From: Alphaproteobacteria bacterium UBA6324
Lineage (GTDB): Bacteria; Pseudomonadota; Alphaproteobacteria; CAAGCB01; CAG-977
Assembly (NCBI GenBank): GCA_002439085.1
Contig: DJSW01000004.1
Coordinates: 1-52,371 of the forward strand
DNA: 52,371 nt
Direction: 5' to 3'
Shown: in pieces, positions 24,465 through 32,556 of the stretch
Layout of the letters: each line of letters opens with the position of its first letter
Numbering within the stretch: the first letter of the stretch is position 1
Position numbers and translations under genes: made by a program
The notes under the pieces: model-generated
What the model saw: only the letters and a program-made list of their open reading frames with translations
Told to the model about the DNA's origin: nothing
Databases searched by the model: none

Positions 24465-25694
24465 TCACTTTTCCTTATTTTCCAGATGGAACGCGTTGTG
24501 CAGGGCGCGGACGGCCAGTTCGGCGTATTCCGCCGCGATCAGCACGCTGATTTTGATTTCGGACGTGGAAATCGTCTGCACGTTGATGCCTTTGGCGGAC
24601 AGCGCCTCGAACATTTTCCGCGCAATCCCCGTGTGCGTGCGCATGCCGACGCCGACCAGCGAAATTTTGGCGCAGTCGGAATCGGAAATGACGTTGCGGT
24701 ATCCGATATCGGCTTTGTCCTTTTCCAAAACGGCCAAAGCCCTGTTCAAATCGGATTCGGGCAGTGTGAACGTCATGTCCGTGTGCGTTCCGTCCGGCGA
24801 ATCGCTTTGCACGATCATGTCGATGCAGATGTTGGCTTCGGCCATGGCGTTGAAAACGGCGGCGGAAACGCCCGGCTTGTCCTGAACGCCGACCAACGTG
24901 ATCTTCGCTTCGTCGCGGCTGCACGTAATGCCGCTGATAATTTCCTTTTCCACGATATCCCCCTCGTCGCAAATGGTCGTACCGACCGGATTTTTTTCAA
25001 AACTGGAAACCACGCGCAGATTGACGCGGTATTTCATCGCCAGTTCGACGGAACGCGTTTGCAGGACTTTCGCGCCCAAAGACGCCATTTCCAGCATTTC
25101 CTCATACGTCACGCGATCCAGCTTTCTGGCGTTTTTCACAAAGCGCGGATCGGTCGTGTAAACGCCGTCCACGTCGGTGTAGATGTCGCACCGGTCGGCG
25201 TGCAAAACGGCGGCCAGAGCCACCGCCGACGTGTCCGACCCGCCGCGCCCCAGCGTCGTGATGCGGCCGTCGCCGTCAATGCCCTGAAAACCGGCGACGA
25301 CGGGAACCATTCCCCGCGCCAGACATTCGTTCAATCCCTCGACATCAATTTTGTTGATGCGCGCCTTGGACGCCGCGCTGTCGGTCAAAACGGGCACCTG
25401 CCACCCCGTCCACGAACGGGCGGGGACGCCGATCGCCTGCAACGCCATGGCCAACAGCCCGATCGTCACCTGTTCGCCGGTGGATACGACGACATCGTAT
25501 TCCTGCGGGCTGTAATCGGGCGAAATTTCCTGACAATACCGCACCAGCTGGTTCGTTACACCCGCCATGGCCGAAACGACGACGACGACCCGATTGCCCG
25601 CGTCGATTTCACTTTTGACCTTTTGAGCGACGTTTTTGATACGGTCCGTATCGCCGACGGACGTTCCGCCGAACTTTTGAACAACAAGTCCCAT
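24465..25694 (-). CDS. lysC: Aspartate kinase
   Basis: Phosphorylates aspartate, the first step towards lysine, threonine, methionine and diaminopimelate. It begins with the kinase signature VVQKFGGTSVGD (4-15), has the amino-acid kinase domain to about 245, then two ACT domains (from about 265) for feedback control. At 409 aa it is the monofunctional, lysine/threonine-regulated type. It is first in a leftward operon with its own promoter. Confidence 0.96.
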   Translation of the reverse strand: MGLVVQKFGGTSVGDTDRIKNVAQKVKSEIDAGNRVVVVVSAMAGVTNQLVRYCQEISPDYSPQEYDVVVSTGEQVTIGLLAMALQAIGVPARSWTGWQVPVLTDSAASKARINKIDVEGLNECLARGMVPVVAGFQGIDGDGRITTLGRGGSDTSAVALAAVLHADRCDIYTDVDGVYTTDPRFVKNARKLDRVTYEEMLEMASLGAKVLQTRSVELAMKYRVNLRVVSSFEKNPVGTTICDEGDIVEKEIISGITCSRDEAKITLVGVQDKPGVSAAVFNAMAEANICIDMIVQSDSPDGTHTDMTFTLPESDLNRALAVLEKDKADIGYRNVISDSDCAKISLVGVGMRTHTGIARKMFEALSAKGINVQTISTSEIKISVLIAAEYAELAVRALHNAFHLENKEK

Positions 25695-25735
25695 AGAATT
25701 GATCCATATCCGTTATGTTGCTTTCAAACCGTGTA

Positions 25736-25764
25736 TTCATACCTTAATATATATGACAAAGCAA
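25736..25764 (-). promoter_or_regulatory. Candidate lysC operon promoter
   Basis: Read leftward, TTGCTT (25764-25759) and TATGAA (25741-25736) are separated by 17 bp, about 40 bp before the lysC ATG. No leader peptide or lysine riboswitch could be recognised in the short leader. Confidence 0.5.
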
Positions 25765-25843
25765 GCGGATGCGTGAAAATAAGGTGCATTTTTTTGAAAA
25801 ACGGGGTAATAAGGATGAAAATTCTTTTGCAAAGGAAACGGTC

Positions 25844-26206
25844 ATGGTTGTGAAATACGAAAAAGGCGCGTCGGACACCCGTCCGTGGGGAACGTGGGAA
25901 ATTTTGGACACGGGCGACCGCCACACGGTTAAACGCATCGTCGTCACCCCCAAACAGAAACTGTCGCTGCAAAGCCACGAACACCGCGACGAACACTGGA
26001 TCATCACCGAAGGAACGGCCGAGGTCACCAACGGCGACAAAATCATCCGCGCGCCCGCGAACACGGCGATTTTCATTCCGGCAAAAACGAAACACCGCAT
26101 CGAAAACATCGGCGACACGAACCTTGTTTTCATCGAAGTCCAAACCGGCGATTTGCTGGACGAAGCCGACATCACCCGTTACGAAGACGTGTACGGCCGC
26201 GTTTAG
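25844..26206 (+). CDS. Stand-alone cupin of the mannose-6-phosphate isomerase type II family
   Basis: The 120-aa protein matches the C-terminal cupin of bifunctional mannose-1-phosphate guanylyltransferase/isomerase enzymes: RPWG (13-16), metal-binding HEHR (45-48) and H51, and the ending GDLLDEADITRYEDVYGR. The nucleotidyltransferase half is absent, so it may isomerise fructose and mannose 6-phosphate or act on another sugar. AAAGGA 7 nt upstream fixes the ATG at 25844. Its TAG overlaps the stop of convergent comF. Confidence 0.85.
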   Translation: MVVKYEKGASDTRPWGTWEILDTGDRHTVKRIVVTPKQKLSLQSHEHRDEHWIITEGTAEVTNGDKIIRAPANTAIFIPAKTKHRIENIGDTNLVFIEVQTGDLLDEADITRYEDVYGRV

Positions 26207-26829
26207 GCCTTTTCGACGGCTTTGGCAAACGTCAGCAGCCGCACCTCTTTCGCGCCGGCTTTGATCAAAACGCGGCCGCATGATTCGGCGGTCGCGCCCG
26301 TTGTGACGACATCGTCGATCAAAACGACGACCTTGCCTTTGACCGGATGTTCGGGATCGGCGGCGAAAGCGTCCCTGACGTTTTCAAAACGATCGCGGCG
26401 CGTTCCCTGTTTCGGCGTCGATTTCACCCGCCTGATCAGCATCGGGTCGGTTGGAACGCCGCACAGCCGCGTCACCGCGAAAGCCAACAGATCCGCCTGA
26501 TTGTACTTTCTGACCAACAGGCGTTTCCAATGCACCGGCACGCCGGTCAGCACATCCGCCCCGTCCAGAACGCCGCCGGACGCGTTAACCATCAGGCGCG
26601 CCATCAATCCGGCCAGCTCCGTCCTGTCCCCGTATTTCAGCCCGAGGATCAGCTTTTTGCTGACATCGTCATATACGACCGCGGCCGCCCTGCCCTCCGC
26701 GAACGTTCCGGACAGAAATTGCAGCCGCGAAAAACAATCGGCGCACAACGCGCCCGAAACGATCACCCTTTTGGCGCAAACGGGGCATACCGGCGGAAAA
26801 AAAGCGTTCAAGAGCGTATCAAAAAACAT
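26203..26829 (-). CDS. comF: ComF family phosphoribosyltransferase-like protein
   Basis: A 208-aa protein with an N-terminal zinc-finger-like set of cysteines (C15, C18, C29, C32) and the phosphoribosyltransferase signature VVLIDDVVTTGAT (about 165-177), as in ComF/GntX. ComF is needed for DNA uptake in competent bacteria; in alphaproteobacteria its role is unproven. No other competence gene is in the window. It converges on the cupin gene with overlapping stops. Confidence 0.92.
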   Translation of the reverse strand: MFFDTLLNAFFPPVCPVCAKRVIVSGALCADCFSRLQFLSGTFAEGRAAAVVYDDVSKKLILGLKYGDRTELAGLMARLMVNASGGVLDGADVLTGVPVHWKRLLVRKYNQADLLAFAVTRLCGVPTDPMLIRRVKSTPKQGTRRDRFENVRDAFAADPEHPVKGKVVVLIDDVVTTGATAESCGRVLIKAGAKEVRLLTFAKAVEKA

Positions 26830-26902
26830 AAAATCCTGTCCAATCGGCGAAAATATGGTATAAAGGGAAATATCCTTTGGTTAAAATAACGGAAAAATCC
26901 AG

Positions 26903-27424
26903 ATGAAAAAACAGTTTTTATGCCTGTTGTCCCTTTGCGCGCTGAACGCCTGCTCGCACGTTTCCACCCTGTCCGTCGAATACGTCGAACCGTCGGAATG
27001 GAACGGCCGCCGGATCGCCGCGCACCAAGGATGCCGCGCCGACGGCGGACGGGGCAGCACGCCGACGCTGTACGTTTCCGGCATTCCGTACGGAACGAAC
27101 CTGTTGATTTTGGAAATCGACAATATGGACAATCCGGCATTGAACAAAAACGGCGGCCAAGGGTCGATCGGATTTTACCACAACGGCGAAAGCACCGCCA
27201 CCCTGCTGCCCGTTCCGGGGGAAACCTACGCCCTGCCGAAATTCGCTTTCGAGGAAAAGGCCAGCCGCGTCAACCCGTCCAAACCCTACCCCTATATGCC
27301 GCCCTGCGTGGAAAAGGGACACTATTATTCCCTGACGGTCAAGGCCGTCAACCGCACGGGATCGTTCGACCAACAGAAAACCGTTCTGCTGGGGCGCGGA
27401 TCGCTGGACATGGGGCGGTATTGA
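26903..27424 (+). CDS. Lipoprotein, possibly PEBP/YbhB-like
   Basis: A 173-aa protein with lipobox LNAC (Cys17). The body has STPTLYVSGIPYGTNLLILE, a GGQGSIGFYHNGE segment and YPYMPPCVEKGHYYSLTVKA, in the same order as the phosphatidylethanolamine-binding-like family (PxLxWSGxPxGT ... GPCPPxGxHxYxxTVYA). The aspartates of the classical PEBP pocket are only partly recognisable, so the match is tentative. It is a single-gene unit starting 73 bp from the divergent comF. Confidence 0.6.
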   Translation: MKKQFLCLLSLCALNACSHVSTLSVEYVEPSEWNGRRIAAHQGCRADGGRGSTPTLYVSGIPYGTNLLILEIDNMDNPALNKNGGQGSIGFYHNGESTATLLPVPGETYALPKFAFEEKASRVNPSKPYPYMPPCVEKGHYYSLTVKAVNRTGSFDQQKTVLLGRGSLDMGRY

Positions 27425-27456
27425 AACCACGCCTTAAAAACCGTTGAAAAAGCGGC

Positions 27457-28551
27457 TTAAAAACTGAATTTTTCGATCGCGGGTTCTTTGGCGTCCTCGA
27501 TCGACATGATATCGAAATCGTCGGTTTCCATATTCGGATCCTCCAACACCAGCGACGCGTCCAAAAAGGAATCGGATATCTCCGCCTGCAACGTCGCGCC
27601 GATGCCCGAAACGCCCCATTGCAAAGCCTGTTCGTCATCCGGAACGCCGTATTTCGTAATCAACAGGCGTAAAAACTCCTGCCGCCGCTTGGCTTTAAAA
27701 TAATGCGCCTCGTCCGTCGTGCCCAACGAATGGTCACCTTTGCTGACATAGCGGATGCGGAAAGCCTGATTGTCCGAAAAACGGCTGGTAAATTCCACGG
27801 TCAGCGTTTCGCGCCGTTTTTTATTTTCGTAAACCAGCCGGCTGATGTATTCCGAACCGCTTTGACGCGCGGCGTCTTTGACGCATTCCTTTTTACTTCT
27901 GTCGGCGAACAGCTTCATATCCATACACAGGCGGCGGTATTTCCACTTGTCCAGCGTCGGAGTTTCCAAATCCTTGAATTTCAGGGTGAAACCGGCCTCT
28001 TCGGCGTTTTGCATCACCTCTTCCGGCGTCATTTTCAATTTAACGCCGGCAATGTCCAGCTTTAAAACGTCCGTGTCCGGATTACCCGTTTTCTTGGAAC
28101 GCATTTCAAACAGGGACATCTCTTCACCGGCCTTTTGGCCGCCCTTTCCCAGATCGGGCAGATCGGGCGCAGGCGCGGACGAAATTTGCGGCAAAGACGG
28201 CGCGGGCGCGGTGATCGCCTGCATTTTCGGCACGGGCAGGCTTAACGTTTTGGGCGCGGCGGTTTGCGCCGGCGTTTGAACCGGCGTCCGTTCCGGTATC
28301 CGCACGGGCGGGAGCAACGCGGGCGCGGCGGGTGTTGTTATCGGCGCAGCGGGACGGGCGGGTTGCGCGGCCGGTGTTTTTTCTTTTTTTTCAGCGGCTT
28401 CTTTCGCGTTTTTTTCGGCCGTTTCCTTTTGCATACGGTCGATTTCGGACGATTCAAAATCCTCGTCGGAAAACAAATCGTCCACCGTTTGCGCCGCCGC
28501 CCCGTCTGAAAGCGAAACCGCCGCCGCGAAAATAAGAACAAAAATGCGCAT
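27457..28551 (-). CDS. Exported protein of unknown function, 364 aa
   Basis: A signal peptide (MRIFVLIFAAAVSLSDGAAA) is followed by an acidic, coiled-coil-like Lys/Glu stretch (to about 60) and a long Pro/Ala/Thr-rich linker (about 60-145). A folded C-terminal domain (about 160-364) includes LDIAGVKLKMTPEEVMQ, a short motif often seen in bacterial proteins with repeated periplasmic modules. I know no family. The start at ATG 28551 is preferred over a TTG 18 nt upstream. It is divergent from the LOG gene. Confidence 0.65.
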   Translation of the reverse strand: MRIFVLIFAAAVSLSDGAAAQTVDDLFSDEDFESSEIDRMQKETAEKNAKEAAEKKEKTPAAQPARPAAPITTPAAPALLPPVRIPERTPVQTPAQTAAPKTLSLPVPKMQAITAPAPSLPQISSAPAPDLPDLGKGGQKAGEEMSLFEMRSKKTGNPDTDVLKLDIAGVKLKMTPEEVMQNAEEAGFTLKFKDLETPTLDKWKYRRLCMDMKLFADRSKKECVKDAARQSGSEYISRLVYENKKRRETLTVEFTSRFSDNQAFRIRYVSKGDHSLGTTDEAHYFKAKRRQEFLRLLITKYGVPDDEQALQWGVSGIGATLQAEISDSFLDASLVLEDPNMETDDFDIMSIEDAKEPAIEKFSF

Positions 28552-28638
28552 CGTCCCCCGCACCGTCAAGGAATGGTTAATAAATCACTCTATATAATAC
28601 GGTCATATCGTTACTTTTTCTTAAACGGGAATGTTGAA

Positions 28639-29202
28639 ATGTATAAAATTCAGTCTTTAAGCGTTTTTTGCGGTTCGGCGGACGGCAAGAACCCCCGCTA
28701 TGTCAAGGACGCCATGAAATTGGGCAAAATTCTGGCCGAAAGCGGCATCCGCCTGATTTACGGCGCGGGACACGTCGGCATGATGGGCGCGGTCGCCAAA
28801 GGCGCTTTGGACAACGGCGGCACGGTCGTCGGCATCATCAACACCCTGTTGCAGGATCGCGAAGAACAGATTTTCGAGCTTAGCGAACTGAAGATTCTGC
28901 CGTCCCTGCACACCCGCAAAGACGCCATGCTGGAAGCGTCGGACGCCTTTTGCGTCCTGCCCGGCGGCATCGGAACGCTGGACGAGATTTTCGAGGTCAT
29001 GACCTTGAAACAGCTGGGCGAATTGAACAAACCGATCATCATGTACAACGCGGACGGTTTTTGGGAACCGTTGCGCAAAATGATCGATTCGCTGGTCGCC
29101 GCCGGATACGTCCGCCCCGAACACGCGAAGCTGCTGACCTATGTTGACAGAATTGAAGACATCCTGCCGACGGTCGAATCGGAAATTTCCGCCCGCGGAT
29201 GA
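28639..29202 (+). CDS. LOG family protein (cytokinin-riboside 5'-monophosphate phosphoribohydrolase type)
   Basis: Lysine-decarboxylase-like Rossmann protein of 187 aa with LHTRKDAM (90-97) and the hallmark PGGIGTLDE (108-116), the TIGR00730/LOG signature. Such enzymes release adenine-type bases from nucleoside 5'-monophosphates. In bacteria the natural substrate is often unclear. I start at ATG 28639, with GGGA upstream, because the family begins close to the FCGS motif. Confidence 0.92.
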   Translation: MYKIQSLSVFCGSADGKNPRYVKDAMKLGKILAESGIRLIYGAGHVGMMGAVAKGALDNGGTVVGIINTLLQDREEQIFELSELKILPSLHTRKDAMLEASDAFCVLPGGIGTLDEIFEVMTLKQLGELNKPIIMYNADGFWEPLRKMIDSLVAAGYVRPEHAKLLTYVDRIEDILPTVESEISARG

Positions 29203-29206
29203 CCGT

Positions 29207-30091
29207 TCAGCGCGGGAACACCAGCGCCAGCGCGGAATATTCCGGCATCATCAGGTAATTGCGGCTGAACGCGATGTCGATCGCGCCAGCATTCAGCATT
29301 TTGATCAACGCCGATTGCACCGCCGGATCGCCGGTTTTTGCCGTTCCCAGAAAATGCACGTCACCCAGACAGCATTCCTCGCGCGCGATGCGGGCGGTAG
29401 CCAACCGGATCATCGCTTCGGCCGATTCCAGCGCGAAACCGTTTAAAAACCGGTAATCGACATCCTTTCCGGCGTTCAGCCAGCTTTTTGCCAATTCCGT
29501 CGCACTGCGCCCCATATTGACGGCAACGGCGGCCACCGTGTCGAACACACCCGAATCCGCGCGCGCGATTTTGTCAACCGCGCACACGCCGTTTTTCAGC
29601 CGCGGAAAATCGACGGAAAGAAACACGTCCCGCTTGTTTTCACGATAAAGGTGCAGCGTTTCGCCCTGCGCCGCCGCATAGAAATACGCGTACAGCGCGC
29701 GCGGGTGCAGCAACCGGCGTTCGCGGCACAAACCGGTCAGGCGTTCCAAAACGGGTACAGCCTCCGCATCCATTCGGGCGCACCAGCTTTCCCGATCGCC
29801 GGCCTGCTTGACGAATCCCCAGCGCCGTTCAAACAACGCCAGCTCGTCCAGATAAGGAATCAGCCCCGCGACATCCTCCTGCACGATTGTTTTGGGGCGG
29901 TAATGCGCCACGCGGATCAACGGCAGCCCCGCTTGCGACGCGTCGTCGGGGACGTTGAACAGGTAATCGGGCAACTCTTCGTCCGCCGCCGCGCGCTGGC
30001 GCGCCGTCCGTCCGCCCTCCGCCCGCGGGCCGAACAGGGTATCGACCAGCCGATCGGCTGAAACCGTTTCATTTGTCGCGTTTTCAGGCAT
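29207..30091 (-). CDS. Stand-alone MetH reactivation-domain-like protein
   Basis: The 294-aa protein resembles the C-terminal activation domain of B12-dependent methionine synthase. Shared blocks are LIPYLDELALFERRWGF (family: IDWxPFFxxWxL), DAEAVPVLERL, the VNMGRSATELAKSW stretch and NGFALESAEA (family: HGLAVETAEA). It closes with MLNAGAIDIAFSRNYLMMPE followed by YSALALVFP, like LTESFMMxPxASVSG. In MetH this domain binds SAM to re-methylate oxidised cobalamin. The usual RPxxGYP SAM motif is not evident; the spot reads CCLGDVHFLG. No MetH catalytic part is nearby. AGGAGGG gives a firm start. Confidence 0.6.
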   Translation of the reverse strand: MPENATNETVSADRLVDTLFGPRAEGGRTARQRAAADEELPDYLFNVPDDASQAGLPLIRVAHYRPKTIVQEDVAGLIPYLDELALFERRWGFVKQAGDRESWCARMDAEAVPVLERLTGLCRERRLLHPRALYAYFYAAAQGETLHLYRENKRDVFLSVDFPRLKNGVCAVDKIARADSGVFDTVAAVAVNMGRSATELAKSWLNAGKDVDYRFLNGFALESAEAMIRLATARIAREECCLGDVHFLGTAKTGDPAVQSALIKMLNAGAIDIAFSRNYLMMPEYSALALVFPR

Positions 30092-30202
30092 TTCAAACCC
30101 TCCTGTTTGATTTGTACGTAAATTCCTTTTAAAAAAAGTAAAAAAGGCGGCGCGCGCCGAAAAAACTTGTCTGTCGGACGCAAGGAGGGTAATCTGTCGC
30201 CC

Positions 30203-30997
30203 ATGTCTGGAAAAACAAAACTATTTCTGATTGCTTTGATTCTGACGGTGACGGCGGGATGCGCCACGCCCCCGACCGATCCCGCCGCGCTGGCCGCGTA
30301 CCGCGAAACGAACGATCCGCTGGAACCGTTGAACCGCAAGATTTTCGCGTTCAACATGGCCGCGGACAAATACGCCCTGCGCCCCGCGATCAAAGGATAC
30401 CGCGCGATCACGACATCCGGTTTCCGGCAAAAGGTCAGAACTTTTCTGGCAAACCTGAAAACACCGCTGACCATTGTCAACGACGTGCTGCAGCTGAATT
30501 TCAAAAACGCCGGATTGGACGCGTCGCGGTTCGTCATCAACTCGACGCTGGGATTTTTCGGCGTGTTCGACGTGGCGGACAGAATGGGCATCCCGCCGAA
30601 TTATCAGGGGTTGGGAACGACGCTGGCCGTTTGGGGCGTGCCGTCGGGGCCCTATCTGGTGCTGCCGTTTTTAGGCCCCTCCAACGTGCGCGACGCCACC
30701 GGTATGGCCGCGGACATCGCGCTTGACCCGATGACGTACGTTCCGGCGCACAACGACAACGACGATTTGAAACGCGCCATTTGGGCGGTGGACGCCGTCG
30801 AAGTCGTCGCCGCCTATGACAACGCGCTGGATCTGATGGACGAAACGCGCCGCACGTCGCTGGATTTCTACGCGACCATGCGTTCCATGTCCCGCCAATA
30901 CCGCAAACAAACGATCGAAAAGGCCAAAGGAACGGCCGCATCCGGCGACAACACCGCCTCTTATGAATTTTCATTAGAGGACGACTTTGACGAATAG
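30203..30997 (+). CDS. mlaA: MlaA (VacJ) outer-membrane phospholipid-asymmetry lipoprotein
   Basis: MlaA removes mislocalised phospholipid from the outer leaflet of the outer membrane and passes it to MlaC. The lipobox TAGC ends at Cys20. The family core is clear: NDPLEPLNRKIFAFN, LKTPLTIVNDVLQLN, RFVINSTLGFFGVFDVA and GVPSGPYLVLPFLGPSNVRD. The start is ATG 30203; a strong AAGGAGG lies 13 nt upstream, which would also suit an in-frame CTG at 30194. It is followed 10 nt later by mlaC. The mlaFED transporter genes are not in the window. Confidence 0.95.
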   Translation: MSGKTKLFLIALILTVTAGCATPPTDPAALAAYRETNDPLEPLNRKIFAFNMAADKYALRPAIKGYRAITTSGFRQKVRTFLANLKTPLTIVNDVLQLNFKNAGLDASRFVINSTLGFFGVFDVADRMGIPPNYQGLGTTLAVWGVPSGPYLVLPFLGPSNVRDATGMAADIALDPMTYVPAHNDNDDLKRAIWAVDAVEVVAAYDNALDLMDETRRTSLDFYATMRSMSRQYRKQTIEKAKGTAASGDNTASYEFSLEDDFDE

Positions 30998-31007
30998 AGG
31001 AAAATTT

Positions 31008-31640
31008 ATGAAAAAACTCATCATCCTGTTTTCATCCCTGTTTTTCACGGTGTCGGCCGCGTTCGCCGCGCAGCCCGCCGACGCGGAGGCTTTTGCCAAA
31101 AAACTGGCGGACGAAATCATGGCCGACGTTGTCAAACCCGCCAAAACGCTGGAACAGCGGCAGGACGCGTTCCGCCGCATTTTCCTGTCCGCAATCAACA
31201 TCAAAACGTCGGCGCGGTTCACGCTGGGGCGTTTTGCCAGAACGGCCGATCCGGAACAACAGAAAGCGTACGAAAACGCGCTGACCGACAACATCGTGCG
31301 CACATGGGCGGGACGATTCGCCGATTACGGCGGCGAAACCATCCGTTTTGAAGGCGCGCGCGAAAGCGAAAAGGGCGATTTTTACGTCACGTCGAAAATC
31401 GACATTCCGAACACCGAAAACGATGTGGAGGTCGTGTGGCGCATCACCGATAAAAAAGGTGAATTGAAACTGGCCGACTTGATTGTCGAAGGCGTCAGCA
31501 TGCTGATGAGCTATCGCAACGAATACGCCGCGATTTTGCAACAAAACGGCGGGGATGTCGCCGATTTGACGCGCAAATTGAACGACAAGAACGACGCTTT
31601 GGCCGTTCCCGTTGCGAAAACGGGCGCGAAAAAGCAATAA
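31008..31640 (+). CDS. mlaC: MlaC periplasmic phospholipid-binding protein
   Basis: Carries phospholipid between MlaA and the inner-membrane Mla complex. The 210-aa precursor has a Sec signal peptide (cleavage near SAAFAAQ) and the Tol-Ttg2/MlaC domain with FRRIFLSAINIKTSARFTLG and later LADLIVEGVSMLMSYRNEY. AGAGG precedes the ATG at 31008, within 11 nt of the mlaA stop, so the two form an operon. Confidence 0.94.
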   Translation: MKKLIILFSSLFFTVSAAFAAQPADAEAFAKKLADEIMADVVKPAKTLEQRQDAFRRIFLSAINIKTSARFTLGRFARTADPEQQKAYENALTDNIVRTWAGRFADYGGETIRFEGARESEKGDFYVTSKIDIPNTENDVEVVWRITDKKGELKLADLIVEGVSMLMSYRNEYAAILQQNGGDVADLTRKLNDKNDALAVPVAKTGAKKQ

Positions 31641-31665
31641 ACGGTTGACAATCCCCCGTTTTTTT
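31639..31665 (+). terminator. Weak intrinsic terminator after mlaC
   Basis: AAACGG and CCGTTT form a 6-bp stem with an 11-base loop followed by T. It overlaps the rpsD promoter, so read-through is likely. Confidence 0.4.
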
Positions 31666-31673
31666 GCCAAACT
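31645..31673 (+). promoter_or_regulatory. Candidate rpsD promoter
   Basis: A perfect TTGACA (31645-31650) is followed after 17 bp by CAAACT (31668-31673). The resulting leader of about 100 nt could hold S4 autoregulation, but no known S4-binding pseudoknot was recognised. Confidence 0.5.
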
Positions 31674-31780
31674 TCAGCCCTATTTCCGAGAATGCGGACG
31701 GTTCGCCGCCCCGTCGCCCCTGAAACAGCGGGTGCGAACTATCGGGACAACAACAATAAATTATGTGGAGTACATGAAAA

Positions 31781-32395
31781 ATGTCTAAGCGTTTAGCCGC
31801 TAAATTCAAAATCAACCGCCGCCTGGGCGTCAACCTGTGGGGCAGAGCCAAATCCCCCGTTGAAAAACGCGCTTACGGCCCCGGCCAGCACGGTCAGCAC
31901 AAAGGCAAACCGACCGATTACGGCACGCAGTTGCTGGCGAAACAGAAATTGAAAGGCTATTACGGCAACGTTTCCGAAAAGCAGTTGCGCAAATACTACG
32001 CCGAAGCGATCCGCCGCACGGGCGACACGTCCGAATTGCTGATCGGCCTGCTGGAATGCCGTTTGGACGCCATCGTTTACCGCATGAAATTCGTTCCCAG
32101 CGTTTTCGCCGCCCGTCAGTTCGTGAACCACGGCCATATTCTGGTCAACGGCAAACGCGTCAACATCCCGTCCTATCAGGTCAAGGAAGGCGACGAAATC
32201 TCCATCCGCGAAAAATCCCGTCAGCTGGCCATCGTTCTGGAAGCCGAAGCGTCCGCCGAACGCGAAGTTCCCGAATATATGCAGGTTGACCACAAAGCGG
32301 GCAAAGGCACGTTTTTGCATATGCCGAAACTGGCCGACGTTCCCTATCCCGTGCAGATGGAACCGAATCTGGTCGTCGAATTCTATTCGCGCTAA
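31781..32395 (+). CDS. rpsD: 30S ribosomal protein S4
   Basis: Primary 16S-binding protein that nucleates 30S assembly. The 204-aa protein starts MSKRLAAKFKINRRLG, has the basic YGPGQHGQHKGK stretch and the S4 domain (CRLDAIVYRMKF through HGHILVNGKRVNIPSYQV). It lacks the zinc-binding cysteines of the other S4 class. As often in alphaproteobacteria, rpsD stands alone, with its own promoter and terminator, not in the alpha operon. Confidence 0.98.
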   Translation: MSKRLAAKFKINRRLGVNLWGRAKSPVEKRAYGPGQHGQHKGKPTDYGTQLLAKQKLKGYYGNVSEKQLRKYYAEAIRRTGDTSELLIGLLECRLDAIVYRMKFVPSVFAARQFVNHGHILVNGKRVNIPSYQVKEGDEISIREKSRQLAIVLEAEASAEREVPEYMQVDHKAGKGTFLHMPKLADVPYPVQMEPNLVVEFYSR

Positions 32396-32413
32396 TCGAC
32401 GGTTATCCGTTTC

Positions 32414-32443
32414 AAAACCCCTTGCCCCGGCAAGGGGTTTTTT
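32414..32443 (+). terminator. Intrinsic terminator after rpsD
   Basis: AAAACCCCTTGCC pairs with GGCAAGGGGTTTT across a 2-base loop and runs into T residues, a strong rho-independent terminator. Confidence 0.9.
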
Positions 32444-32491
32444 GTGCGCCGTTTTCCTTTAGCGTTTTATTAAGTGTTTTTTTAGTTTCCC

Positions 32492-32518
32492 TTGTTATAT
32501 ATATGCTGATAGTATAAA
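32492..32518 (+). promoter_or_regulatory. Candidate fliF operon promoter
   Basis: TTGTTA (32492-32497) and TATAAA (32513-32518) lie 15 bp apart, about 40 bp before the fliF start. Spacing is short for sigma-70. No sigma-54 (TGGCAC-N5-TTGC) or sigma-28 site was found upstream. Confidence 0.35.
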
Positions 32519-32556
32519 GCCTATTTTGTGTGCATGGGGCTTTAGAGGGTGCGACG

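Noticed and set aside
25769..25843. N-terminal extension of the cupin gene
   Set aside because: The in-frame ATG at 25844 has a good ribosome site and begins where the family begins; the extra residues show no similarity.
30148..30159. Palindrome CGGCGCGCGCCG followed on the minus strand by T residues, terminator-like
   Set aside because: No leftward gene ends here; it lies between two divergent genes, so it is more likely incidental or an unassigned protein site.
32396..32556. Sigma-54 or sigma-28 promoter for the flagellar operon
   Set aside because: No TGGCAC-N5-TTGC or TAAA-N15-GCCGATAA type match was found; only a sigma-70-like pair with short spacing.
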